Of a stretch of DNA of 64,000 bases, positions 49,283 through 57,012 are shown piece after piece. How positions within the stretch are numbered: the stretch's first letter is position 1; every line of letters begins with the position of its first letter. The translations under genes and the position numbers were made by a program. The notes beneath the pieces were generated by a model. The model was given only the letters and a program-made list of their open reading frames with translations. It did not search any database and was not told the origin of the DNA. The DNA comes from an uncultured Alphaproteobacteria bacterium (GTDB lineage Bacteria > Pseudomonadota > Alphaproteobacteria > Rs-D84), in NCBI GenBank assembly GCA_949082785.1, contig CARVLU010000005.1, positions 4,116 through 68,115 on the forward strand, in the 5' to 3' direction.

Positions 49283-49310
49283 TTGAAATCTGACTTGGTT
49301 TTGCTATGCT
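49283..49310 (+). promoter_or_regulatory. dnaX promoter
   Basis: TTGAAA (49283-49288), 16-nt spacer, TATGCT (49305-49310); the ATG is at 49333 with GGAAG before it. Confidence 0.6.
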
Positions 49311-49332
49311 TCTGCAAAAGGAAGTTTATAGC

Positions 49333-50961
49333 ATGGATACCAGTTACACCGTTTTGGCCCGCAAATATCGCAGCCAGGATTTTCAATCTTTAATCGGCCA
49401 GGATGTCTTGGTCAAAACACTGACGACCGCGATTAACACATCGCGTATTGCGCATGCCTATATCTTTACCGGTATCCGCGGGACGGGAAAAACCAGTACG
49501 GCCCGCATTCTGGCCAAGGCTTTGAATTGTCTGTCATCGGACCGCGCGACCGCGGCACCGTGCGGGACATGCGAAAACTGTCGCGCGATTGCCGCCGGCC
49601 AACATATCGACGTTTTGGAAATCGACGCCGCGTCACACACCGGGGTTGACAACATGCGTGATATTTTGGATGCCGCGCAATACCGCCCGACCAATGGCCG
49701 GTACAAGGTTTATATTATCGACGAAGTCCACATGTTATCGACATCGGCGTTTAACGCGTTGCTGAAAACACTGGAAGAACCGCCGGCACACGTTATCTTT
49801 ATCCTGGCGACCACCGAAATCAGAAAGGTGCCCGTCACCATTTTATCCCGATGCCAACGATTTGACCTGGTGCGTGTGCCGGTCGAAACGTTAAAGAAAC
49901 ATTTTGCATGGATTGCGTCCCAGGAACAGGTGGAACTGTCCGACGGGGCAAATGAATTATTGGCGCGCGCGGCCGACGGTTCGGTTCGCGACGGGCTGTC
50001 CCTGTTGGACCAGGCGATTGCCCAAACCGGCGGCCACGTGGACGAAGCGGCCGTCCTGGACATGTTAAAGCGTGCAGACCGCGGCGTCGTGGTTGATTTC
50101 ATGCGCACATTGCTGTCGGGTAATGTTGCGGCGGCATTGGACCGCGCGGACCAGATTTACACCAACGGTGCGGATTTGGCAATGCTGTTGACCGACATGA
50201 TGGAATGGACGCACTGGGCGACGCGCATGCACCCGGCACTGCACGCGGGCGACGCGACCAATTCGCCATACACCGCGGACCAGCGCGAACAAATCCGCGA
50301 CATTAATAAAAACGTCAGTTTGAACACCCTGTCCCGTATATGGCAGGTGATGGTGGCATCCGTTCCCGAAATGCAGGCGGCCGGCAATCAAAAACAATGC
50401 TTTGACATGTTGATTGTACGCTTGATGCACATTGCGGATATGCCGTCGGTCCCCGAATTGTTACGGCAACAGGCCGCCGCCCCGCGCCCCGCCAATGCGC
50501 GTGACGTCATGGCCGCCCGGAATGCGGCGCAGACCACCCCGCAAAGCGCATCCGCGCCAACCATGCCATCGGCAATGACAACCGTGGCCGCGCCCCAACC
50601 GACTGATGCGCCCGCCGCCCCCACAATCACGATTACATCGGCGACGGAATTGGCAACCGCCCTGCAATCGGCCAAGGAAATTTTGCTGTATTCATATTAC
50701 AGCAGCAATATCGAAATCGCCGATTTTGCAGATGGCAAAATGGTCTATTACGATCGCAAGGGGGACGCCGATTTCCCGAAAAAGCTGGCCGTCTGGTTAC
50801 AGGATAAAACGGGCCGCGCGTGGACACTGGAACGGTGCGAACAATCGCCCCACAAACAAACCGTCACCGAACAAAAGAAAGAAGAACTGGTATCCGACCC
50901 ATTGATTGCAAATGCGATGTCGCTGTTTGAAAATGCGGAAATCGTCGGCGTTTCAAAATAA
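49333..50961 (+). CDS. dnaX: DNA polymerase III subunit gamma/tau
   Basis: 542 aa from MDTSYTVLARKYRSQDFQSL. The AAA+ clamp-loader part has Walker A GIRGTGKTSTARILAKALNC, the zinc-binding cysteines (CGTCENC), IDEVHMLSTSAFNALLKTLE, LATTEIRKVPVTILSRCQRF and sensor DGSVRDGLSLLDQAI. The C-terminus is a short tau-like region with an Ala/Pro-rich linker (~385-435). No obvious frameshift signal for a separate gamma form is seen. It is followed 20 bp later by a pilin-like gene, not by ybaB/recR. Confidence 0.96.
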   Translation: MDTSYTVLARKYRSQDFQSLIGQDVLVKTLTTAINTSRIAHAYIFTGIRGTGKTSTARILAKALNCLSSDRATAAPCGTCENCRAIAAGQHIDVLEIDAASHTGVDNMRDILDAAQYRPTNGRYKVYIIDEVHMLSTSAFNALLKTLEEPPAHVIFILATTEIRKVPVTILSRCQRFDLVRVPVETLKKHFAWIASQEQVELSDGANELLARAADGSVRDGLSLLDQAIAQTGGHVDEAAVLDMLKRADRGVVVDFMRTLLSGNVAAALDRADQIYTNGADLAMLLTDMMEWTHWATRMHPALHAGDATNSPYTADQREQIRDINKNVSLNTLSRIWQVMVASVPEMQAAGNQKQCFDMLIVRLMHIADMPSVPELLRQQAAAPRPANARDVMAARNAAQTTPQSASAPTMPSAMTTVAAPQPTDAPAAPTITITSATELATALQSAKEILLYSYYSSNIEIADFADGKMVYYDRKGDADFPKKLAVWLQDKTGRAWTLERCEQSPHKQTVTEQKKEELVSDPLIANAMSLFENAEIVGVSK

Positions 50962-50981
50962 GAAAATACAAAGGAAAGGAT

Positions 50982-51446
50982 TTGCCCATGAACCAACAAT
51001 CTGGACGTTCGTTAATAGAAGTTATCGGTATCCTGGCCATATCGGCGATGATGGCGGCCGGGGCGGTCACGATGTACGGAATGTTGCGCAATCGTCAAAT
51101 CCGCACCATTGCGGTTTCCGAATTGGAACAAATTGCAAAAAACACGCGCCTGTTGATGGCGCCGCGTGGCGATTACACCGGCGTGTCCGTCGATTATCTG
51201 ATAAAGGCGGGCGCCCTGGCCAATGCGAACGCGCCACTGGGGACGGACAACTGGTCCGTCACGGCCACGGCCGACGGGGCGGCATTTTCAATCAATCTGA
51301 TGGGGCTGTCGGCGGGGGAATGCAATTTCTTGGTTGCGTCCAAAACCGCATGGGCGTCCCAGATGCGCGTCAACGGATATGAAACCACCGTCGATGATTA
51401 TTGTCTGTCAACCGGTGACAACCAGGTTTCCTTTATCGTGGAATAA
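50982..51446 (+). CDS. Type IV pilin-like protein (PilS/PilA type)
   Basis: 154 aa. Leader MNQQSG, then RSLIEVIGILAISAMMAAGA: prepilin site with Glu at +5 and a hydrophobic alpha-1 helix. The globular part (~125 residues) has two Cys near the C-terminus (GECNFLV, DDYCLSTG), like the D-loop disulfide of type IVb pilins. AAGGAAAGG precedes the ATG. It is the smallest and most canonical pilin of the four in this region. Confidence 0.8.
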   Translation: MPMNQQSGRSLIEVIGILAISAMMAAGAVTMYGMLRNRQIRTIAVSELEQIAKNTRLLMAPRGDYTGVSVDYLIKAGALANANAPLGTDNWSVTATADGAAFSINLMGLSAGECNFLVASKTAWASQMRVNGYETTVDDYCLSTGDNQVSFIVE

Positions 51447-51455
51447 CACCATTAA

Positions 51456-52130
51456 ATGATGCGGGGATTTGCGACGCTTTTGCTGATAATGATGACGATG
51501 ACGTCATGCGTCACGTATCACAGTCCCGCGCGCCAAACATGGCCGACACTGTTGCGCGGCGCGTCCATGACCGACATGACAGAAATGTCACGCGTCGCCA
51601 AACGTCCGGTGTATCTGGGCGCGGGCGGACAACTGGTGACGGCAACCGAAAATCCGGCCGCCGATTACGGGGATAAAATTGCCAACGAAAACGCCGCCGC
51701 GTTAAATTACATGGCCAAATTGGAATACGCACTGTACGACGCGCTGCGCATGCCGGGCATATCGGTCCAACGGGCCGGCACGGACGTGGTGGTTATCATG
51801 GTGCGCGACGCACTGATGGAATTGGACGTGGCGGACATTTCACCCGACGGGGACCGCGCACTGAATATTATGGCCAAGATTTTGCGCCAATACGACGCGA
51901 CATTTATCGAAATCGCCGGATATACCGACGCCATGCGCGACGGCGCCGCCGCGCGGTCATTGTCATTGGACATGGCGCAGCGGGTGGCCGTGTACCTGGC
52001 ACAGCATAAAATCAACACCGCCCGCATGTTTATTGTCGGCCGTGGCGCAACGCGCCCCATCGCCGCCCAGGATGATATCGGCCGTCTGACCAATCGGCGG
52101 GTGGAAATTCGCCTGGCACCGGCGCGGTAA
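51456..52130 (+). CDS. OmpA-family lipoprotein
   Basis: 224 aa with a lipoprotein signal (MMRGFATLLLIMMTMTSC, Cys after MTS). After an ~80-residue linker region, the OmpA-type domain reads VVVIMVRDALMELDVADISP, ALNIMAKILRQYDATFIEIA-GYTD, RSLSLDMAQRVAVYLAQH and IVGRGATRPIA...NRRVEIRL. The ligand-contacting residues of the family (TD, NRRVEI) are present. Two adjacent ATGs make the start 51456 or 51459. It lies 10 bp after the pilin gene and may tether the pilus system or outer membrane to peptidoglycan. Confidence 0.9.
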   Translation: MMRGFATLLLIMMTMTSCVTYHSPARQTWPTLLRGASMTDMTEMSRVAKRPVYLGAGGQLVTATENPAADYGDKIANENAAALNYMAKLEYALYDALRMPGISVQRAGTDVVVIMVRDALMELDVADISPDGDRALNIMAKILRQYDATFIEIAGYTDAMRDGAAARSLSLDMAQRVAVYLAQHKINTARMFIVGRGATRPIAAQDDIGRLTNRRVEIRLAPAR

Positions 52131-52176
52131 CGCGCGGTCGGGATAACTTTCCCTTTTCATTTCAAATTTTTGTTGC

Positions 52177-52182
52177 TATACT
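52177..52182 (+). promoter_or_regulatory. skp promoter -10
   Basis: TATACT at 52177-52182 with TTTTCA 17 nt upstream (52154-52159) as a weak -35. AAAGGAAGG follows before the ATG at 52211. Confidence 0.5.
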
Positions 52183-52210
52183 TTTTCCAACCAGACAAAA
52201 GGAAGGACAA

Positions 52211-52885
52211 ATGGCAAACAAAAACACATCTGCGACCGTCAACCCGGCCGCAAAAAACTATGCTAAAATCGGTATTATCGCCGCCATTGTTGTTGCGGTT
52301 GCGGCGGCGGGATTCTTTGCGGTACGCGCGATTAATCATCGTGGCGGCGCCAGTGTTGAACAATCGCTGGCGGCGGTATCCGCGGATGCGGCCAATGGCG
52401 CCGCGCTGCGCATTGCGGTTATCCGCATGGACGCCATCCAGGGCGAAGCGGCGGCACTGAAAGACCTGCGCAAGCAAAAGGAATCGTATGAATCCAAACT
52501 GCGCGATGAATTGACCCGTGACCAAAAGGCACTGGAAAAGGAAAAGGCGGAAATTGAAAAATCCCAGGATGTTTTGTCCCGTGACGCACTGCAACGCCGC
52601 GTTGTGGATTATCAAAACCGCGTGACGAAGTTACAGCGTGATTTGACCGAACGCGCCCAAAGCATCGAAGTCGCGTTTCAAAACGCCCTGAACGAAGTCC
52701 AGGCCAAACATCTGGACCCGTTAATCGAAGGGATTATCGCAAAAAAGAATCTGTCGTTGGTTATCGACGGCCGCTTTGCCCGCGTTGGCAACGACGCCCA
52801 GAATCTGGACATCACCGACGAAGTGATTTCGGCCCTGAACAAGAAAGTGTCCAACGTCAAAATGGCCACCCCAAAGGGATTCTAA
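52211..52885 (+). CDS. skp: OmpH/Skp-family periplasmic chaperone with N-terminal anchor
   Basis: 224 aa. Residues ~20-42 form a membrane helix (IGIIAAIVVAVAAAGFFAV) after a 19-residue polar stretch, so it may be an anchored rather than a freely secreted Skp. The family domain follows: IAVIRMDAIQGEAAALKDLR, a long coiled coil (KQKESYESKLRDELTRDQKA, LQRRVVDYQNRVTKLQRDLT) and the terminal IIAKKNLSLVIDGR...DITDEVISALNKKV. Skp chaperones outer-membrane proteins through the periplasm. It has its own terminator. Confidence 0.9.
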   Translation: MANKNTSATVNPAAKNYAKIGIIAAIVVAVAAAGFFAVRAINHRGGASVEQSLAAVSADAANGAALRIAVIRMDAIQGEAAALKDLRKQKESYESKLRDELTRDQKALEKEKAEIEKSQDVLSRDALQRRVVDYQNRVTKLQRDLTERAQSIEVAFQNALNEVQAKHLDPLIEGIIAKKNLSLVIDGRFARVGNDAQNLDITDEVISALNKKVSNVKMATPKGF

Positions 52886-52895
52886 GCCACACATG

Positions 52896-52922
52896 AAAAA
52901 ACCCGCCATTGGCGGGTTTTTC
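52896..52922 (+). terminator. Terminator of skp
   Basis: ACCCGCC-ATT-GGCGGGT with flanking A and five T. Read on the minus strand it also has a T-run, so it could work in both directions. Confidence 0.88.
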
Positions 52923-53034
52923 TTCGTTCCAAGGCAGAAAAAAGGCGCCGGATAAAACCTGCGCCTTTTCTTTGATTGCGGATAGAGTAGATAAACGCCA
53001 TCACGCAATGCCATGGACCAATCAAACCATGGGT

Positions 53035-54363
53035 TTATTGGTCAAATGGATTATCCGCTTTTTTATACTCGATTACAACAGGCAAATGTTCCCAGTGTAA
53101 TGCCGTGGCCAACCCGCGACGCAGATAACGGGTGTATGATTCCGGGATATCGGACGCGCCGCCCACATTAATCGTGATACGCATCGGATGGCGGCCCGTC
53201 TGGGATGCAAACTTGATTTTCATCGGCCGCTTTAAACGGGACAACGGCGGCTGGCGCTGTTCCACCAGCTTTTCAACGATGCGGTTCACCAGACTGGTCG
53301 GCGCCTGGGCATTGGATAAATCCCACTGTTCATAAATCCGCTTGAACATGTTTTGGACACCGGTTCCCTTTTCTGCGGAAATGGCCAGAATCATCGGCTT
53401 GATAATCTGATGAAATGAATTGGCAAACTGATGCTTTAACTTCAACAGTTTTTCATCGCGCAGCGCCGGTTCCACCAAATCCCATTTGTTCAGCGCGACG
53501 CACAAAATCTTGCCCGCGTCGTAAACACGCGCCGCAATCGACAGCGCCTGGTTTTCAATATCGCGCGTCGCATCAACCATTAAAATGACAACATTCGCCT
53601 TGCCCACCGCGTCCAGCGATTTTAACGCCGACAGTGTTTCCACGTCATCGGTAACGCCCGCCTTGCGGCGCAGACCCGCCGTATCCATCAAAACGATATC
53701 CCGCCCGTAAAAGCGTACGGGAATTTTCACCGTGTCACGCGTCACGCCCGGTTCGTCTTTGACAATCTGACGCTGTTGGCCCAAAACGCGGTTCACAAAT
53801 GTGGATTTACCGACGTTTGGCTGGCCCATGACGGCAATTTTCAAACGCGCGTCGGTGTCCGCCGGGGCGGCATCCGTATCCGACCCAATTTTGTCCAAGA
53901 ATTCATAAATCTGGGAAAATCCACGTTTGTGTTCCGCCGAAATCAGTTCCGGTTCCCCAAACCCCAGTTTGTAAAAATCATCCAGATTACCCAAACGGCG
54001 GTCCGATTCGGCCTTGTTCACCAGCAATAAAACCGGCGCACGGCTGTTACGACGCACGGTACGGGCCCAATCCAAATCTTCGGGTAATAATCCCGCGCGG
54101 CCGTCCACCACGAACAAGATGGCGTCCGCCCCCTTAATCGCGTTCAGCGCCATGTCGGTCGAATGCGCCGCAATCCCGGTTTTGGCGCGTTCCAACCCCG
54201 CCGTGTCAAAGATTTCCCATGCGCGCGCCACCATGACGCCGCCAATGACATCGCGCGTCACGCCCGGCCGGTCATGGACCAGCGCATCACGCGTCCCGGT
54301 CAAACCGTTGAACAATGTTGATTTACCTGTGTTGGGTCGCCCCACAATTGCCAGTTTCTTCAT
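53035..54363 (-). CDS. der: Ribosome-associated GTPase Der (EngA)
   Basis: 442 aa from MKKLAIVGRPNTGKSTLFNG. It has two tandem G domains: G1 GRPNTGKST and DRPGVTRD, NKAES in the first, and GQPNVGKST, DEPGVTRD, DTAGLRRK, NKWD in the second, followed by a KH-like C-terminal domain (RQPPLSRLKRPMKIKFASQT, YTRYLRRGLATAL). Der is needed for 50S assembly. Start MKKL is preferred; an upstream MEKV start adds four residues. Confidence 0.97.
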   Translation of the reverse strand: MKKLAIVGRPNTGKSTLFNGLTGTRDALVHDRPGVTRDVIGGVMVARAWEIFDTAGLERAKTGIAAHSTDMALNAIKGADAILFVVDGRAGLLPEDLDWARTVRRNSRAPVLLLVNKAESDRRLGNLDDFYKLGFGEPELISAEHKRGFSQIYEFLDKIGSDTDAAPADTDARLKIAVMGQPNVGKSTFVNRVLGQQRQIVKDEPGVTRDTVKIPVRFYGRDIVLMDTAGLRRKAGVTDDVETLSALKSLDAVGKANVVILMVDATRDIENQALSIAARVYDAGKILCVALNKWDLVEPALRDEKLLKLKHQFANSFHQIIKPMILAISAEKGTGVQNMFKRIYEQWDLSNAQAPTSLVNRIVEKLVEQRQPPLSRLKRPMKIKFASQTGRHPMRITINVGGASDIPESYTRYLRRGLATALHWEHLPVVIEYKKADNPFDQ

Positions 54364-54427
54364 AACTTTTTCCATTGATTTTTTTCAATTATAAAGCAAA
54401 AATAGAAATAATCAAACGGAGTGTGCC

Positions 54428-55024
54428 ATGAAGCATAAAATTAAAAAGTGGGCGTCCAGTATCGTCAGCATTTTGACCCAGCCCAAGCGTTTTTTCACAA
54501 AAATTGTTGCGGATGGCAATCTGGAAGAATCGATGTTGCGGGCCTTTATGTACGGCCTGTTGGGTGGCGGATTGGTGTTGTTGCTGCGCCTGGTCGGTGG
54601 GGCGACGATTACAATCGGCGCGGTATTCACGGCAATTATTGTTATCCCGGTGCTGGCGGTGGCGTTGCTGTTCGTGCTGGGCGGGCTGTTGATGCTGATG
54701 TCGGAAATCACGGGGGGCGAACGCGATTGGGAAATCGCGATAAAGGGATTGGCGTCCGTATTCTTTATCTATCCGGTGATTTTGGTGTTGAACGCACTGG
54801 CGTTTAATTGCACATCGCTGTGGGTAATCAGTTTGCTGGTTGACGGCTATATCTTGTTCCTGTTTTATAACATCAGTGTTTATTGCATGCGGGGCAAGCG
54901 CCAGAACGTCCTGATTGTGATGGCGATTTTGGTATTGTTTATGGCAACGGTTTACGCAACCGATTACCGCATTGGCTGGTTTATGTTAAAAAATACCAGC
55001 GCAGCCCTGGCCTGTCTGTTATAA
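54428..55024 (+). CDS. Polytopic membrane protein, Yip1-like
   Basis: 198 aa with a positively charged N-terminus (MKHKIKKWASSIVSILTQPK) and five hydrophobic segments at about 43-58, 60-92, 108-125, 128-148 and 158-178. The start pattern, 'tqPkrfF.ki..dgnleeslLrAfmygl' and the helix count fit the Yip1 domain family, whose bacterial role is not known. It is divergent from der with 65 bp between them, and ends in a strong terminator before HTH copy 4. Confidence 0.65.
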   Translation: MKHKIKKWASSIVSILTQPKRFFTKIVADGNLEESMLRAFMYGLLGGGLVLLLRLVGGATITIGAVFTAIIVIPVLAVALLFVLGGLLMLMSEITGGERDWEIAIKGLASVFFIYPVILVLNALAFNCTSLWVISLLVDGYILFLFYNISVYCMRGKRQNVLIVMAILVLFMATVYATDYRIGWFMLKNTSAALACLL

Positions 55025-55026
55025 AA

Positions 55027-55050
55027 ATCCCCCCATGCGGGGGATTTTTT
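55027..55050 (+). terminator. Intrinsic terminator
   Basis: ATCCCCCC-ATGC-GGGGGAT followed by TTTTT, directly after the stop at 55024. Confidence 0.9.
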
Positions 55051-55070
55051 GTTTTTATATTATATCCTTT

Positions 55071-55112
55071 GTCATTGCGAGCAAGGCGGTACGCCGCCGC
55101 GTGGCAATCCAG
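55071..55112. repeat. REP-like single unit
   Basis: GTCATTGCGAGCAAGGCGGT ... GCGTGGCAATCCAG, inner stem GGCGGTACGCCGCC. Lies between the host terminator and the upstream edge of HTH cassette 4. Confidence 0.88.
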
Positions 55113-55125
55113 TAAATCAACCCCC

Positions 55126-55357
55126 ACACCAATAAATTTAAATCCCTTGAACATTCGCGTGGGATGCGATATAATTCACACGCATTGGGTAACCGGTGTA
55201 GGGTGTCAAGACCCGTAAACAAGAAAAAAATCTCCAACCCGGTTGGAGGGCTCGCGAATAACCAATAAGCGGCACTATACTTGTTTGTAGTCTTGAACCT
55301 CCAACCGCCCACAATAACGTCGGGCGGTGTTTTAATAACTTAAAAGGAGTTTAAACT
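55126..55357 (+). promoter_or_regulatory. Promoter and structured 5' leader of HTH cassette copy 4
   Basis: Conserved block ACACCAATAAATTTAAATC from 55126; TTGAAC 55147-55152, 17-nt spacer, TATAAT 55170-55175. Leader from ~55183: GGGT 55201-55204 / ACCC 55211-55214; CTCCAACC 55232-55239 / GGTTGGAG 55241-55248; CTATA 55275-55279 / TGTAG 55286-55290; a weak TCGC/GCGG stem at 55252-55255 / 55269-55272; CCTCCAACC 55298-55306, able to pair with GGTTGGAGG 55241-55249; ACCGCCC 55304-55310 / GGGCGGT 55322-55328; then GTTTT and AAAAGGAG. Confidence 0.83.
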
Positions 55358-55585
55358 ATGGCAAAATTATTAATCGACGCCAATTACTATGGCAGTGTGA
55401 TGCGCCATGCGCGCCAACATTTGAAAATCAGTGTGGCCGACGCGGCAAAATTACTGAAAATGAACAAGAAAGATTATCAGAAATGTGAACGTGGCCACGA
55501 CCTGTTCGCCGAAGGGACGCTGCGCCGGTTTTTCCACGGGGCATTTGCCATGCTGGTGATAAAACGCAGCCGCGATAATTTGTAA
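55358..55585 (+). CDS. Small XRE-like helix-turn-helix protein, cassette copy 4
   Basis: 75 aa, MAKLLIDANYYGSVMRHARQ; HTH core ISVADAAKLLKMNKKDYQKC; ERGHDLFAEGTLRRFFHGAF and VIKRSRDNL. It has the 'HDLFAEGT' version of copy 2 but the leader subtype of copy 3, so coding and leader versions are shuffled between copies. It is the only copy in the same direction as the preceding host gene. Confidence 0.85.
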   Translation: MAKLLIDANYYGSVMRHARQHLKISVADAAKLLKMNKKDYQKCERGHDLFAEGTLRRFFHGAFAMLVIKRSRDNL

Positions 55586-55590
55586 CATTG

Positions 55591-55610
55591 TCCCCCGAAT
55601 GGGGGATTTT
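55591..55610 (+). terminator. Terminator of HTH cassette copy 4
   Basis: TCCCCC-GAAT-GGGGGA followed by TTTTATTA, five bases after the stop; the sequence then enters a REP unit. Confidence 0.8.
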
Positions 55611-55614
55611 ATTA

Positions 55615-55795
55615 CTGGATTGCCACGCGGCGTCCGTCTTCGCTGCGCTACGTCGCGACTTGCTCGCAATGACAAAGGAGATACAGCGCCAGCCACCGTT
55701 GTCATTGCGAACGCAGTGAAGCAATCCAGTAAATAATGAACATTGCCACTTCCCTGGATTGCCACGCGGCGGCATACCGCCTTGCTCGCAATGAC
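55615..55795. repeat. REP-like repeats (three units)
   Basis: Units at ~55615-55676 (long inner stem with CGTCCGTCTTCG...CTACGTCGCGAC), ~55700-55728 and ~55754-55795. The long-stem variant is the same as at 5128-5176. Confidence 0.9.
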
Positions 55796-55819
55796 AAGAG
55801 AGAGTAAGTGCCCAGTCTT

Positions 55820-55844
55820 AAAAAAAATCCCCCATGCGGGGGAT
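55820..55844 (-). terminator. Terminator of rpsO
   Basis: On the minus strand ATCCCCC-GCAT-GGGGGAT followed by six T, two bases after the rpsO stop. Confidence 0.9.
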
Positions 55845-55846
55845 TT

Positions 55847-56119
55847 TTATTTACGCAGACCCAATTTCTTAATCAGTTCTTCGTATTCGGAAACATTACG
55901 TTTCTTGATGTAGGCCAACAATTTCTTGCGGCGGTTCACCATCAGCAATAAACCGCGTTTGGAATGCTGATCCTTGTGATTGGCCTTCATATGTTCGGTC
56001 AAATTGCGGATGCGTTCCGTCAAAACCGCAACCTGGGACGCGGCGCTGCCGCCGTTGTCTTTGTCTGTGGTTTTGTACGCGTTAATCAATTCAGTTTTTT
56101 TTGCTTTTGTAACGGACAT
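55847..56119 (-). CDS. rpsO: 30S ribosomal protein uS15
   Basis: 90 aa, [20 protein letters not shown]; contains the family landmark [20 protein letters not shown] and [20 protein letters not shown], ending [10 protein letters not shown]. Primary binder of the 16S central domain. It follows truB by 20 bp, the standard truB-rpsO order. Unlike many bacteria, pnp is not next (it is at 31100). Confidence 0.98.
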   Translation of the reverse strand: MSVTKAKKTELINAYKTTDKDNGGSAASQVAVLTERIRNLTEHMKANHKDQHSKRGLLLMVNRRKKLLAYIKKRNVSEYEELIKKLGLRK

Positions 56120-56139
56120 TATATTTCCTTTTGTTTATC

Positions 56140-57006
56140 TTATTTAATTGTTCGTTTGGGGCGCAGAATTCCGTCCGACACAACGCCAATACCGATTAAC
56201 CCGGCATCATCGTACACACGCGCCAAACCGTCCGCATATGCCCCGCCGATAAAGCCGCCGTGTTTATAAAAATCCGCGTCTTTATCATTCAGATTCAGAA
56301 CCGGAATGTCCCCCAGTCCAAAATCAATCGGTTGCAGATATTCCTGCAAATCCCCGCCATTATGAAACAAATTTTCCAGAAAATCAAGTTTCACGGCATT
56401 TTTTATGTGCAACCCGTTCGTTTCCACGCGCCGTATCATGTCAACCGTCGCCAGTGCCCCGCACGCATTTGCGATATCGCGCCCCAGTGAACGCACATAT
56501 GTCCCGGCGGTGCAACGCACCCGAAAATGGTATGACGCGCCCCGCGCCCCCAGAAATTCCAGTGCGTAAATATGAACCCGGCGTGGCGGGATATCAACGA
56601 CGCGCCCCGCGCGGGCCAATTTGTGGGCGCGCACGCCGCCGACGTGCACCGCGCTGTACATCGGGGGCACCTGGTCGATATCACCGATAAATTGGGACAG
56701 CACCGCCGTCACCGCATCCGCGCCTGGGATAATGTCATTGCGTTTGGTAATTGCGCCCGTGATATCCAGCGTGTCTGTTTCAAAACCAAATTGCATAGAA
56801 AACAGATATTCTTTGACGCATTCGGTCTGCATAAACGGAATAACCCGCGTTGCGGCCCCCAACGCAATCGGCAATAATCCCGACGCCATCGGGTCCAGTG
56901 TCCCGATATGCCCGAATGTCGGCGCATCAAACATGCGCATGCACCGCGCGCCACATGCGCGGCTGGATATATTTTCGGGCTTGTCCAAGATTATCCATCC
57001 GTCCAT
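56140..57006 (-). CDS. truB: tRNA pseudouridine-55 synthase TruB
   Basis: 288 aa. The catalytic segment reads FGHIGTLDPMASGLLPIALG with Asp in the GTLDP motif. Other signatures: WIILDKPENISS at the start (usual 'lDKPxGitS'), KEYLFSMQFGFETDTLDITG, the insertion with VPPMYSAVHVGGVRAHKLAR, RVRCTAGTYVRSLGRDIANA. The C-terminal half is shorter than E. coli TruB but includes the PUA-like remnant. Makes the T-loop pseudouridine of tRNAs. Confidence 0.95.
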   Translation of the reverse strand: MDGWIILDKPENISSRACGARCMRMFDAPTFGHIGTLDPMASGLLPIALGAATRVIPFMQTECVKEYLFSMQFGFETDTLDITGAITKRNDIIPGADAVTAVLSQFIGDIDQVPPMYSAVHVGGVRAHKLARAGRVVDIPPRRVHIYALEFLGARGASYHFRVRCTAGTYVRSLGRDIANACGALATVDMIRRVETNGLHIKNAVKLDFLENLFHNGGDLQEYLQPIDFGLGDIPVLNLNDKDADFYKHGGFIGGAYADGLARVYDDAGLIGIGVVSDGILRPKRTIK

Positions 57007-57012
57007 CTGCGT

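Noticed and set aside
55358..55585. HTH cassette as toxin-antitoxin module
   Set aside because: No second small gene accompanies any of the five copies; the partner position is occupied by terminator and REP.
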